A DNA stretch of 64,000 bases from positions 124,001 to 188,000 of the forward strand of contig NZ_CP029487.1 in the NCBI RefSeq assembly GCF_002441855.2, in the 5' to 3' direction. The notes below the pieces were generated by a model. That model saw nothing but the letters and a program-made list of their open reading frames with translations, made no database searches and was not told where the DNA came from. The DNA is from Eubacterium maltosivorans (GTDB taxonomy: Bacteria; Bacillota; Clostridia; Eubacteriales; Eubacteriaceae). The position numbers and the translations under genes were made by a program. Shown here piece after piece: positions 1 to 7,636 of the stretch. The stretch's first letter is position 1. Each line of letters opens with the position of its first letter.

Positions 1-2
1 GG

Positions 3-1835
3 GAAAGGCTTGTGCTGCAGGGCCAGCTGGACGGCGAGCGGGTCTACATTACCCTGCTGCCCATGTCCAACCAGGAGAGCTGGTATATCTGCGGCATTGT
101 GCCGGAATCTGCGGTTTTACAGGAGGCCAGCCTGATTTTGAAGATACTGTTCGGCGTTATGGCCGGCATGGGCGTGGTCATGCTCCTGGTTTTGGCCTAT
201 GTGGTTTACGAGAGCCGGTGCGGCGCCCGCAGAAAGCAGGAGCAGCTGCAGGAAGCTGAGCTGCAGAACGCAGTCTACGACACTGTGGGCGACGCAAGCG
301 ACACCATTCTGTGCGTGTTTAACAGAGAGCGTCAGACCTGCGACATCGTGTTTCACAACATCGTGCGGATTCTGGGCGTTGACGGAGACAGCCTGATGGC
401 GGACAGCAGCGCGCTGGGGATGCTCTTAAACAGCCTCGTCCCCGGGCTTTACGGCCGCATGCTGCGGGGCGAGATCGACGCCGAGGAGGTCATTCCCCTT
501 GTCTACGACCACCCCGTCCGGCACGAGCGGCGCAATATCCGCCTGACGGTCAAGCCGTTGAACATCGAGGGCAGGGCCTGCTACATGCTCATGATGGAGG
601 ACATCACCGAGGACATGAAAATACAGATGTCGCTGCGGACTGCTCTGGAAAACGCCAACCAGGCCAATCAGGCCAAATCCGATTTCCTGTCCCGCATGAG
701 CCACGATATCCGCACCCCCATCAACGCCATCATCGGTATGCGTGAGATCGCCGTACGCCATCTGGACGAGCCGGAGAAAATCAGTGACTGCCTGGGCAAG
801 ATCGAGGTCAGCTCCCGGCATCTGCTGGAGCTGGTGAATGATATTCTGGATTTGTCCAAGATCGAGAGCGGCAAGCTGTCCCTGCGCAACGACCCCTTTA
901 ATCTGACCGACTGTATGGCAGACGTCATGAGTATTATAAAGCCCCAGGCCCAAGCCAAGGGCCAGCGCCTTACCCTTGACGCCGAGAGAGTGGCCCACAA
1001 GCAGCTCATCGGCGACGACATGCGCCTGCAGCAGATCCTCATCAACCTGCTCAGCAATTCAGTCAAATACACCCAGGAGGGCGGGGAGATTGCCCTGACA
1101 CTGGAGGAAAGGCCCAGCACCCGGCGCGCCTACAGCACCTATGTGTTTACCGTGCGGGATAACGGCGTGGGCATGAGCGCGGAATTTATTGAAAAAATCG
1201 GGAAACCCTTTGAGCAGGAGACGAACATCTTCCACAAGAGCGAGCTGGGCAGCGGCCTCGGCCTGTCCATTGTCAAAAATCTGGTATCCCTCAAGGGCGG
1301 CACCCTGGATATTGAGAGCGAAAAAGGGCAGGGCACCACCACCCGGGTCGAGCTCACCTTTGAGATCGATGAGCAGTCCCGCCAGTCCGGAGCCAAACAG
1401 CCCGGCGCGGACGAGCAGTTCTCCACCGAGAGCCTGAAGGGCAGACGTGTGCTGGTGGTTGAGGATAACGCCCTCAACCGTGAGATTGCTGTAGAGCTGC
1501 TGCAAATGCAGGACATGGCAGTGGAAACCGCCGTGGACGGAAGGGATGCGGTCGCAAAGTTTAAGGAGAGCTCCCCGGGCCATTATGACCTGATTCTCAT
1601 GGATTTGCAGATGCCTGGCATGGATGGCTGCGAGGCCACCCGTATCATCCGCGGCCTGAGCCGGGACGACGCCAGAGCTGTGCCCATTGTGGCCATGACC
1701 GCCAACGCCTTCTCCGAGGACGTGAGCCGCTGCCGCCGCGCGGGCATGAACGCCCATCTCAGCAAGCCCATCGAGCTGGACGCCATGTACGCCTGCCTGG
1801 TGCGGCAGCTGGAAAAAAGGCCGGAAAAAAATTAG
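3..1835 (+). CDS. Hybrid sensor histidine kinase, 5' end outside window
   Basis: This is the C-terminal part of a membrane-bound hybrid histidine kinase. The frame is already open at the left edge, and the GTG at 12 is only the first start-like codon inside the window. Counting from that GTG: the end of an extracellular Cache-like sensor ('SWYICGIVP'), one membrane segment (about 38-65), a linker with PAS-like character (75-200), a HisKA domain with H-box SHDIRTP (His231), a HATPase domain with N-box 'NLLSNSVKY' and G-boxes 'DNGVGM' and 'GSGLGL', and a C-terminal receiver with acceptor Asp531 in 'LMDLQMPGM'. A solute-binding lipoprotein gene follows after 12 bp, so the two are probably cotranscribed. 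The ligand is unknown. No DNA-binding output domain is seen, so phosphotransfer to another protein is expected. Confidence 0.9.
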   Translation, partial: ERLVLQGQLDGERVYITLLPMSNQESWYICGIVPESAVLQEASLILKILFGVMAGMGVVMLLVLAYVVYESRCGARRKQEQLQEAELQNAVYDTVGDASDTILCVFNRERQTCDIVFHNIVRILGVDGDSLMADSSALGMLLNSLVPGLYGRMLRGEIDAEEVIPLVYDHPVRHERRNIRLTVKPLNIEGRACYMLMMEDITEDMKIQMSLRTALENANQANQAKSDFLSRMSHDIRTPINAIIGMREIAVRHLDEPEKISDCLGKIEVSSRHLLELVNDILDLSKIESGKLSLRNDPFNLTDCMADVMSIIKPQAQAKGQRLTLDAERVAHKQLIGDDMRLQQILINLLSNSVKYTQEGGEIALTLEERPSTRRAYSTYVFTVRDNGVGMSAEFIEKIGKPFEQETNIFHKSELGSGLGLSIVKNLVSLKGGTLDIESEKGQGTTTRVELTFEIDEQSRQSGAKQPGADEQFSTESLKGRRVLVVEDNALNREIAVELLQMQDMAVETAVDGRDAVAKFKESSPGHYDLILMDLQMPGMDGCEATRIIRGLSRDDARAVPIVAMTANAFSEDVSRCRRAGMNAHLSKPIELDAMYACLVRQLEKRPEKN

Positions 1836-1847
1836 GAAGAGGAAAAG

Positions 1848-3125
1848 ATGAAAAAGAAAAGATTAACCCTGCTGTCACTGGCGCTGGCCCTGTGCCTGAG
1901 CCTGAGCGCCTGCGCCGGAAAAGACGCCCGTGTGGTAAGCAACGCCGGCGCAGAGGAAAAAAAGACCGAAATATCTCTGTTAACCACCGCCAACAACACT
2001 ACCGCCTACAACGCCCTCAACAGCGCCATCGCGGTTTTTGAGGACAGACGGCCCGATGTGCGTGTGGTGTTTGAGGGCTACAACACCGGGGAGGGCAGCA
2101 AAAACCTGTCCCAGGTCATTGACGAGCGCATCGCCTCCGGCCAGATTAACGACATGACCACCATGGACGTGGTCAATATTTTCAGGTACGGCGGCGCGGG
2201 AAAGATCGCCGATTTAACCGACAGCGAAGCGGCCAGAGACCTCACCCCCCTGGCCCGGCAGGATTCCACCGTGGACGGGAAGGTGCTGTCCGTGCCTTTG
2301 TCCATGGTCAGCTTTGGCACCTGGGTAAACATGGACGTCATGAAGGAATGCGGCCTGGAACTCCCGGGAAACTGGGAGGAATTTGTCCACTGCTGCGCTG
2401 TGCTCAAGGAAAAAGGCTACCAGCCCATTGCGGGCACAGCAGACCTCACCAAGCTTTTTGTGGTGGCAGTCATGGGCGATATTTATATGGACGGCGACAC
2501 CGACGCCATCATCGCCAGGCTCAATACCGGTGAGGAAAAGATTTCAAAATACGCCAGAACCGGCTTCGAGCGGGTTGAGTATCTCATTAATCAGGGCTAT
2601 ATCGACGGCCCCGCCTCGGCCCTTCGCAAGCCCAAGGATATCAAAGAGCACATGGAAAAGGGGGAGGGCGTCTTTGAGATGCACGCGAGCAATTTGCTTA
2701 ATCCGGAGGAGCTGTCCTTTGAGGTGGCCTTTATCGGCGTGCCCGGCACCCACGGCATGGTGTCCCCCATGGCCTGCGACCGCCGTTTTGTAGTCATGGC
2801 AGACGGCGGGAACGTGGAGGCCTGCAAGGATTTCCTGAGCTGCCTGGGCAGCGGGGAAACTTTAGAGACCCTGTCAGGAACGTTTGGCCTTTTGCCAGCC
2901 TACCGGTCCAGCGAGAAATCAATGAAAAAGGACGACCGCATGGCCCAGGTTTACGATAACATCGAAGCAGACCGGATCATGCTCATTCAGGATTATAACC
3001 TGGTCTTTGAGCAGTGGTCCAGCCTGGCCGGCATCGTGGACCCCATGCTCACAGGCGCCAGTGCCGAGAGCCAGTGCGCCGCCTTCGACGCGCTGCAGAT
3101 GGAGGCTGTGAATGGAAGCAAATAG
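1848..3125 (+). CDS. Extracellular solute-binding lipoprotein (family 1 type)
   Basis: The 425-residue product starts with a lysine-rich n-region and hydrophobic core ending in a lipobox (LSLSAC, Cys near residue 21), so it should be a lipid-anchored surface protein. The rest has the size and character of family 1 sugar-type solute-binding proteins ('AVFEDRRPDVRVVFEGYNTG', 'LPGNWEEFVHCCAVLKEKGYQPI'). A purine-rich ribosome binding site (gaggaaaag) precedes the ATG. No ABC permease or ATPase follows. The partner is the hybrid kinase 12 bp upstream. It may therefore present a ligand to the kinase sensor rather than feed a transporter, although a permease encoded elsewhere cannot be excluded. 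The substrate cannot be told from sequence. Confidence 0.85.
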   Translation: MKKKRLTLLSLALALCLSLSACAGKDARVVSNAGAEEKKTEISLLTTANNTTAYNALNSAIAVFEDRRPDVRVVFEGYNTGEGSKNLSQVIDERIASGQINDMTTMDVVNIFRYGGAGKIADLTDSEAARDLTPLARQDSTVDGKVLSVPLSMVSFGTWVNMDVMKECGLELPGNWEEFVHCCAVLKEKGYQPIAGTADLTKLFVVAVMGDIYMDGDTDAIIARLNTGEEKISKYARTGFERVEYLINQGYIDGPASALRKPKDIKEHMEKGEGVFEMHASNLLNPEELSFEVAFIGVPGTHGMVSPMACDRRFVVMADGGNVEACKDFLSCLGSGETLETLSGTFGLLPAYRSSEKSMKKDDRMAQVYDNIEADRIMLIQDYNLVFEQWSSLAGIVDPMLTGASAESQCAAFDALQMEAVNGSK

Positions 3126-3336
3126 AGGGATGGCATAACACAGGCCACCGCAAAAACCAATATTTTAAATGGCTTACAGGAGAAACCATTGCTGAATTTT
3201 CATTTTTTTGATATACTTACAGTATGTTCGCGTATGGACAATGAGGCTTTGGCAGAGAAACCCACGTCCATCAGACAAGAGCGAAAATAAGAGACAATTA
3301 AAACAGAACCATGGTTTCCGGGACACATACCAATCA

Positions 3337-3382
3337 ACCGGCACACTGACGCTTAATCGGCGCAGTGTGCCGGTTTTTTTTT
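3337..3382 (+). terminator. Rho-independent terminator
   Basis: A 12-bp perfect stem (ACCGGCACACTG / CAGTGTGCCGGT) is followed by a run of nine T. It lies about 210 bp after the lipoprotein gene and just before the ribosome binding site of the next gene. It may end the kinase-lipoprotein transcript or attenuate the downstream gene. The gene-free stretch 3126-3336 shows nothing else recognisable. Confidence 0.8.
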
Positions 3383-3414
3383 ATGGCCCGGCGGCCAGGC
3401 ACAGGAGGAGAAAA

Positions 3415-3975
3415 ATGCTGATAACCAAAGCGCAGATTATTGTGATCGAGGATATAACAGGCGAAGACGGCCGGAAAGCGGGCGAACGCCTGAGGGTACT
3501 CTACCAGGCCATCCCCACCTGCGGAGAGTGCGGGCACCCCATGAAAATAAGGGATTTCGTGTGGCGCACCATCATCACCATGAGCGGCTGCCGCGGCCGC
3601 ATCCGGGTGCGCCGCCTGGTGTGCACCGCGGCGGACTGCTACCTGCACACCCATCCCCGCCGCAACCTGCCCAGGGGCGTGCTGCCCCACCGCCTTTACA
3701 GCGCCGAGGTTCATCAGGCCGTCGCTGAGGGCCGGGACGATGTGCCCTGCCCCCCAAACACCCTTCACCGCATCTTAAAATGGGTGCGGCAGATGGCCGC
3801 CTGCCTGATCGCCAGCGGGCTTTTTCCGCTCCTTTGTGAAAACGTTAACGATTTGCCGGACGAGACGGCAGGCCCTCTGGAACGTCTTAAAAATATAACC
3901 GGCGGCGGTGAGGACTGGTTCGCCCAGGCGGTGGAGAGGGCCGCGGGCCGGGGCGGAGGTCTGCACTGGGCATAG
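3415..3975 (+). CDS. Putative zinc-ribbon protein (DUF6431-like)
   Basis: The start at 3415 is chosen because the ATG is preceded by AGGAGG at a 5-base spacing. The frame is open further upstream, but that part runs through the terminator. The 186-residue product has an N-terminal 'CGECGHPM' pair and a second cysteine pair ('LVCTAADC'), forming a likely zinc ribbon. A basic, arginine-rich segment follows ('HTHPRRNLPRGVLPHR') and then a helical C-terminus. This resembles the DUF6431 family, which looks like the zinc-finger end of transposase-type proteins, but no catalytic domain is present. Function unknown. It opens the phage-like cassette, and association with mobile DNA is inference from that context. 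Confidence 0.6.
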   Translation: MLITKAQIIVIEDITGEDGRKAGERLRVLYQAIPTCGECGHPMKIRDFVWRTIITMSGCRGRIRVRRLVCTAADCYLHTHPRRNLPRGVLPHRLYSAEVHQAVAEGRDDVPCPPNTLHRILKWVRQMAACLIASGLFPLLCENVNDLPDETAGPLERLKNITGGGEDWFAQAVERAAGRGGGLHWA

Positions 3976-4054
3976 GATGTGTTTGACATAGGAATAGGGT
4001 AAACTCACGGTATCATCTCAAAAAGATGAAATTTCTAAACATTGAGGAGGTACA

Positions 4055-4867
4055 ATGATGAAAACCAAAAATAAAGGTCCGGAGCCATCCCGCGGCCTTG
4101 TTCATTGTGCAGAAAATTCTGAAACAGACAGAAAGATTGAGGTCACCCTGTGCCAAAACCAGCCGGTGGTATCCAGCCGGCAGGTGGCCCACGACTTTGA
4201 GCGCGCGCACAAAAGCGTGCTGAGAAGTATTACCCTGCTGAGGCGGGAGACATCGGCACAAAATTGCGCCGATCTTTTTATGAGTTCCACTTATGTTGAC
4301 CAGTACGGAAGAACACAGAAGGAATACCTCATCACCCGGGACGGCTTCGCCCTGCTGGTCATGGGCTTTACCGGCGCCCAGGCCCTTTCCTGGAAACTCC
4401 GGTACATCCAGGCCTTTAACGCGATGGAGGAACAGCTCCGCAGGCAGGCGCTTTCCATGCCCCAGGATAAGGCCCTGCTGGCCGCCGCGGTGCTGGAGGC
4501 CGAGCGGGTGATCGCCGGGCTGCAGACAGAGGCCGGCTACGCCAGGTGCGTGCTCGACAGCCAGGCCCTCATCCCCATCACCGGCATCGCCAAGGATTAC
4601 GGCATGACCGCCGAGTTCATGAACCGCCTGCTCCACAGCCTGGGCGTCCAGTATAAAAAGGGCAGGCGCTGGTATTTGTACGAGGCCTGGCAGGACGCGG
4701 GCTACGCCGCCACCAACACCGACACCATCCCCAAAAAAGACGGCAGCGTCAAGGTCGTGGAGAGCCTGCAGTGGACCCAGAAGGGCAAGCGTTTTATCCA
4801 CGACCTGCTGGCCCAAAACAGCATTTACCCCATCCTGGAGCGTGACCGCCATGAACTTTGTGACTGA
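4055..4867 (+). CDS. Rha-family phage regulatory protein with KilAC-type C-terminus
   Basis: The 270-residue product combines an N-terminal Rha domain (about 30-130; 'VSSRQVAHDFERAHKSVLRSI', 'YLITRDGFALLVMGFTG', 'KLRYIQAFNAMEEQ') with a C-terminal antirepressor KilAC-like domain (about 170-265; 'GMTAEFMNRLLHSLGVQYKKG'). Such proteins regulate phage lysogeny or host takeover and bind DNA in the cytoplasm. The start follows GAGGAGG. The end overlaps the start of the next gene by 17 bp. Codons 67-75 are made by a copy of the genome's recurrent GATCGGC terminator hairpin (4252-4280), translated as SAQNCADLF, although domain length is not altered. The protein is evidence of prophage ancestry; no integrase or structural genes are nearby. 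Confidence 0.8.
   Translation: MMKTKNKGPEPSRGLVHCAENSETDRKIEVTLCQNQPVVSSRQVAHDFERAHKSVLRSITLLRRETSAQNCADLFMSSTYVDQYGRTQKEYLITRDGFALLVMGFTGAQALSWKLRYIQAFNAMEEQLRRQALSMPQDKALLAAAVLEAERVIAGLQTEAGYARCVLDSQALIPITGIAKDYGMTAEFMNRLLHSLGVQYKKGRRWYLYEAWQDAGYAATNTDTIPKKDGSVKVVESLQWTQKGKRFIHDLLAQNSIYPILERDRHELCD
4252..4280 (+). repeat. Copy of recurrent GATCGGC hairpin inside rha coding sequence
   Basis: ATCGGCACAAAATTGCGCC continuing into GATCTTTTTA matches the terminator hairpins at 24001, 27823, 38454 and 47084. Here it is read in frame within the Rha gene as SAQNCADLF. It could form a terminator-like hairpin in the message or be a chance convergence. Confidence 0.6.
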
Positions 4868-5510
4868 GTTTTTAAACTTTATGACCTGGCTCAGGGCCCG
4901 GCCCCGCAAAACCTTAGCGCTTTTGGGCCTCTGGGTGTACCTTTTTATAAAAAACAACGCCGCCGCCGTCCAGGACGAGGATGGCAGCTGGTGCTGGCCG
5001 GTGTGGTTTGAGGTGGACAACAGCAGCCTCCGCGCTTTTATGGATGGAATGTCCTCGAAACGCCTCTGGGAACTGAGACAGGAGCTCATCCGCCATTCCC
5101 GGCTGGAATACCAGAAGGCTTCCGGCGGCCACCCTGCCAGATACGCCCTGGTGCCCTTCGACACAGGGCTCAGGCAGGCCCGCCTGTGCGCCGCCGCCCC
5201 TTCCGGGGGCGTCCTCGTCTGGAAAGCCAGCGCGGAAAGCCGAGAAAACCCGGCCAGAACACGCCCGGAGCATTCCCCGGAACAAAACCGCTTTTCTTCT
5301 GATTTAGAGATAAATCATAAAAATATAAATATAAAAGCATTACCAGGGTATGGGGGCAGCAACCCCAACGGCTTTAACATTCCGCCCCAGCTCACCGCCG
5401 AAGAAAAACAGCGCCTCGAGGTCGAATATCCCGACCCGGTTGAGCGCTTCTGGGCAGGCATGGCCTTAAGGGATCAAAAGGCAGAGGAGGAACAGACATG
5501 GGAATATTAA
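4851..5510 (+). CDS. DnaD-like phage replication protein
   Basis: The 219-residue product begins with a winged-helix-like segment resembling the N-terminus of phage replisome organisers and DnaD-type proteins ('ALLGLWVYLFIKNNAAA', 'SSKRLWELRQELIRHSRLEY', 'HPARYALVPFDTG'). The centre is low-complexity and polar, and the C-terminus is helical and acidic. ATG 4851 is preferred over GTG 4842 because a GGAG lies 10 bases upstream of it. It overlaps the Rha gene by 17 bp, so the two are translationally linked. Its neighbours (antirepressor, XRE regulator) fit a phage or plasmid replication module. No helicase-loader partner is found, so it may be a remnant. Confidence 0.55.
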   Translation: MNFVTEFLNFMTWLRARPRKTLALLGLWVYLFIKNNAAAVQDEDGSWCWPVWFEVDNSSLRAFMDGMSSKRLWELRQELIRHSRLEYQKASGGHPARYALVPFDTGLRQARLCAAAPSGGVLVWKASAESRENPARTRPEHSPEQNRFSSDLEINHKNINIKALPGYGGSNPNGFNIPPQLTAEEKQRLEVEYPDPVERFWAGMALRDQKAEEEQTWEY

Positions 5511-5719
5511 AAGACCGCTACACCGACCTTTACGGCGAGCGTTTTTACGAGGATGGGAGCTACACCGTCTACGAATGCCTGGCCGAGGGCGCCCTGCGCC
5601 TGAACCTGAGAGCCCGCACCCTGGAGGAGGCCGAGGCCCGCTTCGCCGAAGTCCTGGACGACGCCGAGGATAACCAGCCCGGCCTGGTGCTGCGGCAGCA
5701 GTGGGTGGCCGAGACATGA
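5498..5719 (+). CDS. Small hypothetical protein in phage-like cassette
   Basis: I do not recognise this 73-residue acidic protein. It has a strong ribosome binding site (GAGGAGG, 6 bases before ATG), begins 13 bp before the upstream gene ends, and its stop codon overlaps the next start as ATGA. That arrangement and GC-rich codon usage like its neighbours support real coding. The middle part 'YTVYECLAEGALRLNLRARTLEEAEARFAEVL' looks like a small alpha/beta fold with an amphipathic helix. No catalytic motif is visible. Confidence 0.6.
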   Translation: MGILKDRYTDLYGERFYEDGSYTVYECLAEGALRLNLRARTLEEAEARFAEVLDDAEDNQPGLVLRQQWVAET

Positions 5720-5955
5720 TGGACGACGCCTTTGGCCGCTGGCTGCGGGAGCGACGCCGGGAAAGAGGGCTCACCCAGCAGGCCCTGGCCGACGCGGCCG
5801 GCCTCAGCCACAAGACCGTGTTCCGGGCCGAGCGGGGCCAGGCTGTGAGTGCCTACACAAGGGAGCAGCTGACCGCCCTTCTGGGAGAGCCCCCCGCTGA
5901 CCAATTGGGCCAGAGAGGACACTTTATTCTGGCCATATACCGGGACGCGCTGTGA
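5716..5955 (+). CDS. XRE-family helix-turn-helix regulator
   Basis: The 79-residue cytoplasmic DNA-binding protein is almost entirely an HTH_3 domain: 'RWLRERRRERGLTQQALADA' followed by 'AGLSHKTVFRAERGQAVSA'. The ATG at 5716 is chosen because it overlaps the stop of the preceding gene (ATGA), which implies translational coupling; an in-frame GTG 15 bases upstream lacks a ribosome binding site. It is likely the small repressor of the cassette, acting with the Rha antirepressor, but its operator is not identified. Confidence 0.75.
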   Translation: MMDDAFGRWLRERRRERGLTQQALADAAGLSHKTVFRAERGQAVSAYTREQLTALLGEPPADQLGQRGHFILAIYRDAL

Positions 5956-5995
5956 TGGTAAACTTAAACCAAGAAAACGAAAGGAGGTACACCCC

Positions 5996-6229
5996 ATGAC
6001 CTATGAACGCATCAAAATCAAACACGAGCTCAAGATGAACCTGAACTACGGCGAAATCGACGGGAAGATCAAGAAAAAGCTGAAGACCATCGGCGGCCTC
6101 GACCTTGACGAGACTGTGGCCACCAGCGAAGCAGTCATCAAGACCGCCAAGGCCCTCGGCACCCTCATGGAGCCCATTGTCCAGGACATCACGAATGTCA
6201 TGTATTACGATAATGTGGAAACTGCCTGA
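5996..6229 (+). CDS. DUF1659-like small protein
   Basis: The 77-residue protein has a strong AAAGGAGG ribosome binding site. The composition and pattern ('KIKKKLKTIGGLDLDETVAT' then 'SEAVIKTAKALGTLME') resemble the DUF1659 family, a beta-strand plus helix protein of unknown function that in Firmicutes usually sits directly before a DUF2922 gene. That pairing is seen here, 45 bp downstream. Assignment is from remembered family pattern and context. In other genomes a YvrJ-type small membrane protein often follows this pair; none is visible here. Confidence 0.6.
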   Translation: MTYERIKIKHELKMNLNYGEIDGKIKKKLKTIGGLDLDETVATSEAVIKTAKALGTLMEPIVQDITNVMYYDNVETA

Positions 6230-6274
6230 GGCAGTGCATTGCGATCAACCCCATAAAAGAAAGGAGGAACCCCC

Positions 6275-6508
6275 ATGGAAACTGTGAGCACCAAAACACT
6301 GGATCTGGAGTTTATGATGGCCAACGGCGACACCGACACCATCAGCCTGCCCGACTATCTGCCCGACGTCACAAAAGAGCAGATCGTGGCCGCGGCCGAT
6401 ATCGTCATCGCCCAGAACATCTTTAAGCCCGACGGATTCGCCTATCAGAAGCTCAAGGGCTACGAATTCATCGACAAAACCGTGCGGAAGGAAGAACTGG
6501 AAGTTTAA
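6275..6508 (+). CDS. DUF2922-like small protein
   Basis: The 77-residue protein follows an AAAGGAGG site. It fits DUF2922 in length and layout: a beta hairpin ('KTLDLEFMMANGDTDTISLP'), then 'TKEQIVAAADIVIAQNIF', then a final strand with 'LKGYEFIDKTVRKEELEV'. The family is of unknown function. It forms a two-gene unit with the DUF1659-like gene and is closed by a terminator 5 bp after the stop codon. Confidence 0.65.
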   Translation: METVSTKTLDLEFMMANGDTDTISLPDYLPDVTKEQIVAAADIVIAQNIFKPDGFAYQKLKGYEFIDKTVRKEELEV

Positions 6509-6512
6509 GGTG

Positions 6513-6535
6513 AAAGGGAGCGAGAGCTCCCTTTT
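6513..6535 (+). terminator. Rho-independent terminator after DUF2922-like gene
   Basis: A 9-bp perfect stem AAAGGGAGC / GCTCCCTTT with a GAGA tetraloop and four T at its end lies immediately after the stop codon of the DUF2922-like gene. Confidence 0.75.
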
Positions 6536-6673
6536 AGAGTGTAGATAAATTTTAACACGAAGAGATAGAGGGTTAAAAAGAGGATTGTTTAGTTGAAAGT
6601 GGAAAGTGGATAGTTGAAAGTTCAGGTGCAAATCTGCCTGTGGCAGCTTTGATTGGATGCGGCCTGGGGCCGC
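6536..6673 (+). repeat. Copy A of a ~138-bp imperfect direct repeat
   Basis: This stretch matches 7389-7527 along its length: AGAGTGTAG, TTTAACACGAAG, GTTAAAAAGAGGA, a run of GTTGAAAGT and GGAAAGTGG micro-repeats, TTCAGGTGCAAATC, GATTGG and a GC-rich terminal hairpin (GCGGCCTGGGGCCGC). The micro-repeat part (6590-6627) is complementary to 6710-6740, so a long stem can form across 6590-6740. No coding is seen. The remaining bases to the next gene at 6777 hold only this inverted partner and a ribosome binding site. Confidence 0.8.
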
Positions 6674-6776
6674 TGCTTCAGTCGTTTTTGCGACAGCAAA
6701 AACGTTCCATAACCTTCCACCTTCCACTTTCCACCTTCATTATCAATTCTCAATTGTAATCAAAAAGGAGGTTTCT

Positions 6777-7352
6777 ATGAAAATCAAAAAATACCTTGTC
6801 CTGTTCATGCTGGTTCTGATCATCGCTGTCTCGGCTGGGTTCTTCACCTCGCAGCTGGGTCATTTTAAGAAAGTGGCGGACTGGGGGGCAGACAGGGGCC
6901 AGGCGGGACCGTCGGAGCCAGAGGAGCCGCCGCCCGGCGGCGGAGAGCTGCCTGACAGGGGAGAGGAGGCCGCTCCGGCAGAGGAACCGGAGACGCCGCC
7001 CCCGGCGGAGGACCCGGTCATGGCCACTGCCCATTTCGCCCGGGACGAGTACCGCTGCGACTGCGCGGGTAGCTGCGACGGCTGGCCCTGCGAGATGAAC
7101 CCCGTGCTCCTCGATAAAATTGAGGCGCTGCGCTGTGCCTGCGGGGCGCCAGTCATCATCACCTCCGGTGTGCGGTGCGAGGCCCGCAACGCCGAGGTGG
7201 GCGGCGTGTCCTGGTCCTTCCACAAGCGGGGCGACGCGGCGGACCTGTACTGCCCCGGCGTGGCAGTGGGCGACCTGGCACAGATGGCAAAGGCCCTGGG
7301 CATGAACGTGCTGCCCTACTATGGCAGCGGCTATATCCATGTGGAAATCTGA
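6777..7352 (+). CDS. Membrane-anchored M15-family peptidase (peptidoglycan hydrolase)
   Basis: The 191-residue product has one N-terminal membrane segment (about 7-25), a Pro/Glu-rich spacer (35-75) and a C-terminal Peptidase_M15_3 domain (80-191). The family zinc-site elements are visible: 'SGVRCEARNAEVGGV', 'SFHKRGDAADL' (His and Asp ligands) and C-terminal 'GSGYIHVEI' (His ligand). The expected role is cleavage of peptidoglycan stem peptides outside the membrane. An extra cysteine-rich patch ('CDCAGSCDGWPCEM') precedes the domain, as in phage-type members. The start at 6777 is chosen for its AAGGAGG site; upstream in-frame codons lie in repeat DNA. It is flanked by both copies of the 138-bp repeat, which suggests it moved as a unit. 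Confidence 0.8.
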   Translation: MKIKKYLVLFMLVLIIAVSAGFFTSQLGHFKKVADWGADRGQAGPSEPEEPPPGGGELPDRGEEAAPAEEPETPPPAEDPVMATAHFARDEYRCDCAGSCDGWPCEMNPVLLDKIEALRCACGAPVIITSGVRCEARNAEVGGVSWSFHKRGDAADLYCPGVAVGDLAQMAKALGMNVLPYYGSGYIHVEI

Positions 7353-7388
7353 TCCGGCTGAAATAAAAACCGGATGGGCCTTGACGTC

Positions 7389-7527
7389 AGAGTGTAGGCA
7401 AACTTTAACACGAAGCGGTAACGCGTTAAAAAGAGGACTGCTCAGTTGAAAGTTGAAAGTGGATAGTGGAAAGTTCAGGTGCAAATCCGCCACAGGCAGA
7501 TTTGATTGGCCGCGGCCTATGGCCGCG
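7389..7527 (+). repeat. Copy B of the ~138-bp imperfect direct repeat
   Basis: Second copy of the element at 6536-6673, with the same order of blocks and ending in a GC-rich hairpin (GGCCGCGGCC / GGCCGCG). It lies between the M15 peptidase gene and the acetyltransferase gene. The rest of 7353-7636 shows nothing further apart from the next ribosome binding site. Confidence 0.8.
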
Positions 7528-7636
7528 TTTTTAATCGCTTGAGCCATCGGTGAAAGTGTTTTATCTATTTTCAGGCATATCAGCCGATGGACGGCAGGTC
7601 AGGGGTGTGTTAGAATGTGAGGAGAAGGAGGAGCGC

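Noticed and set aside
4013-5164. Long open frame (383 codons) on the minus strand across the Rha and DnaD-like genes
   Set aside because: Antisense shadow of recognised genes in GC-rich DNA; no family resemblance and no sensible start.
6536-7527. Possible CRISPR-like array from repeated GTTGAAAGT units
   Set aside because: Units are about 10 bp, irregularly spaced, without unique spacers of uniform length, and only two long copies exist.
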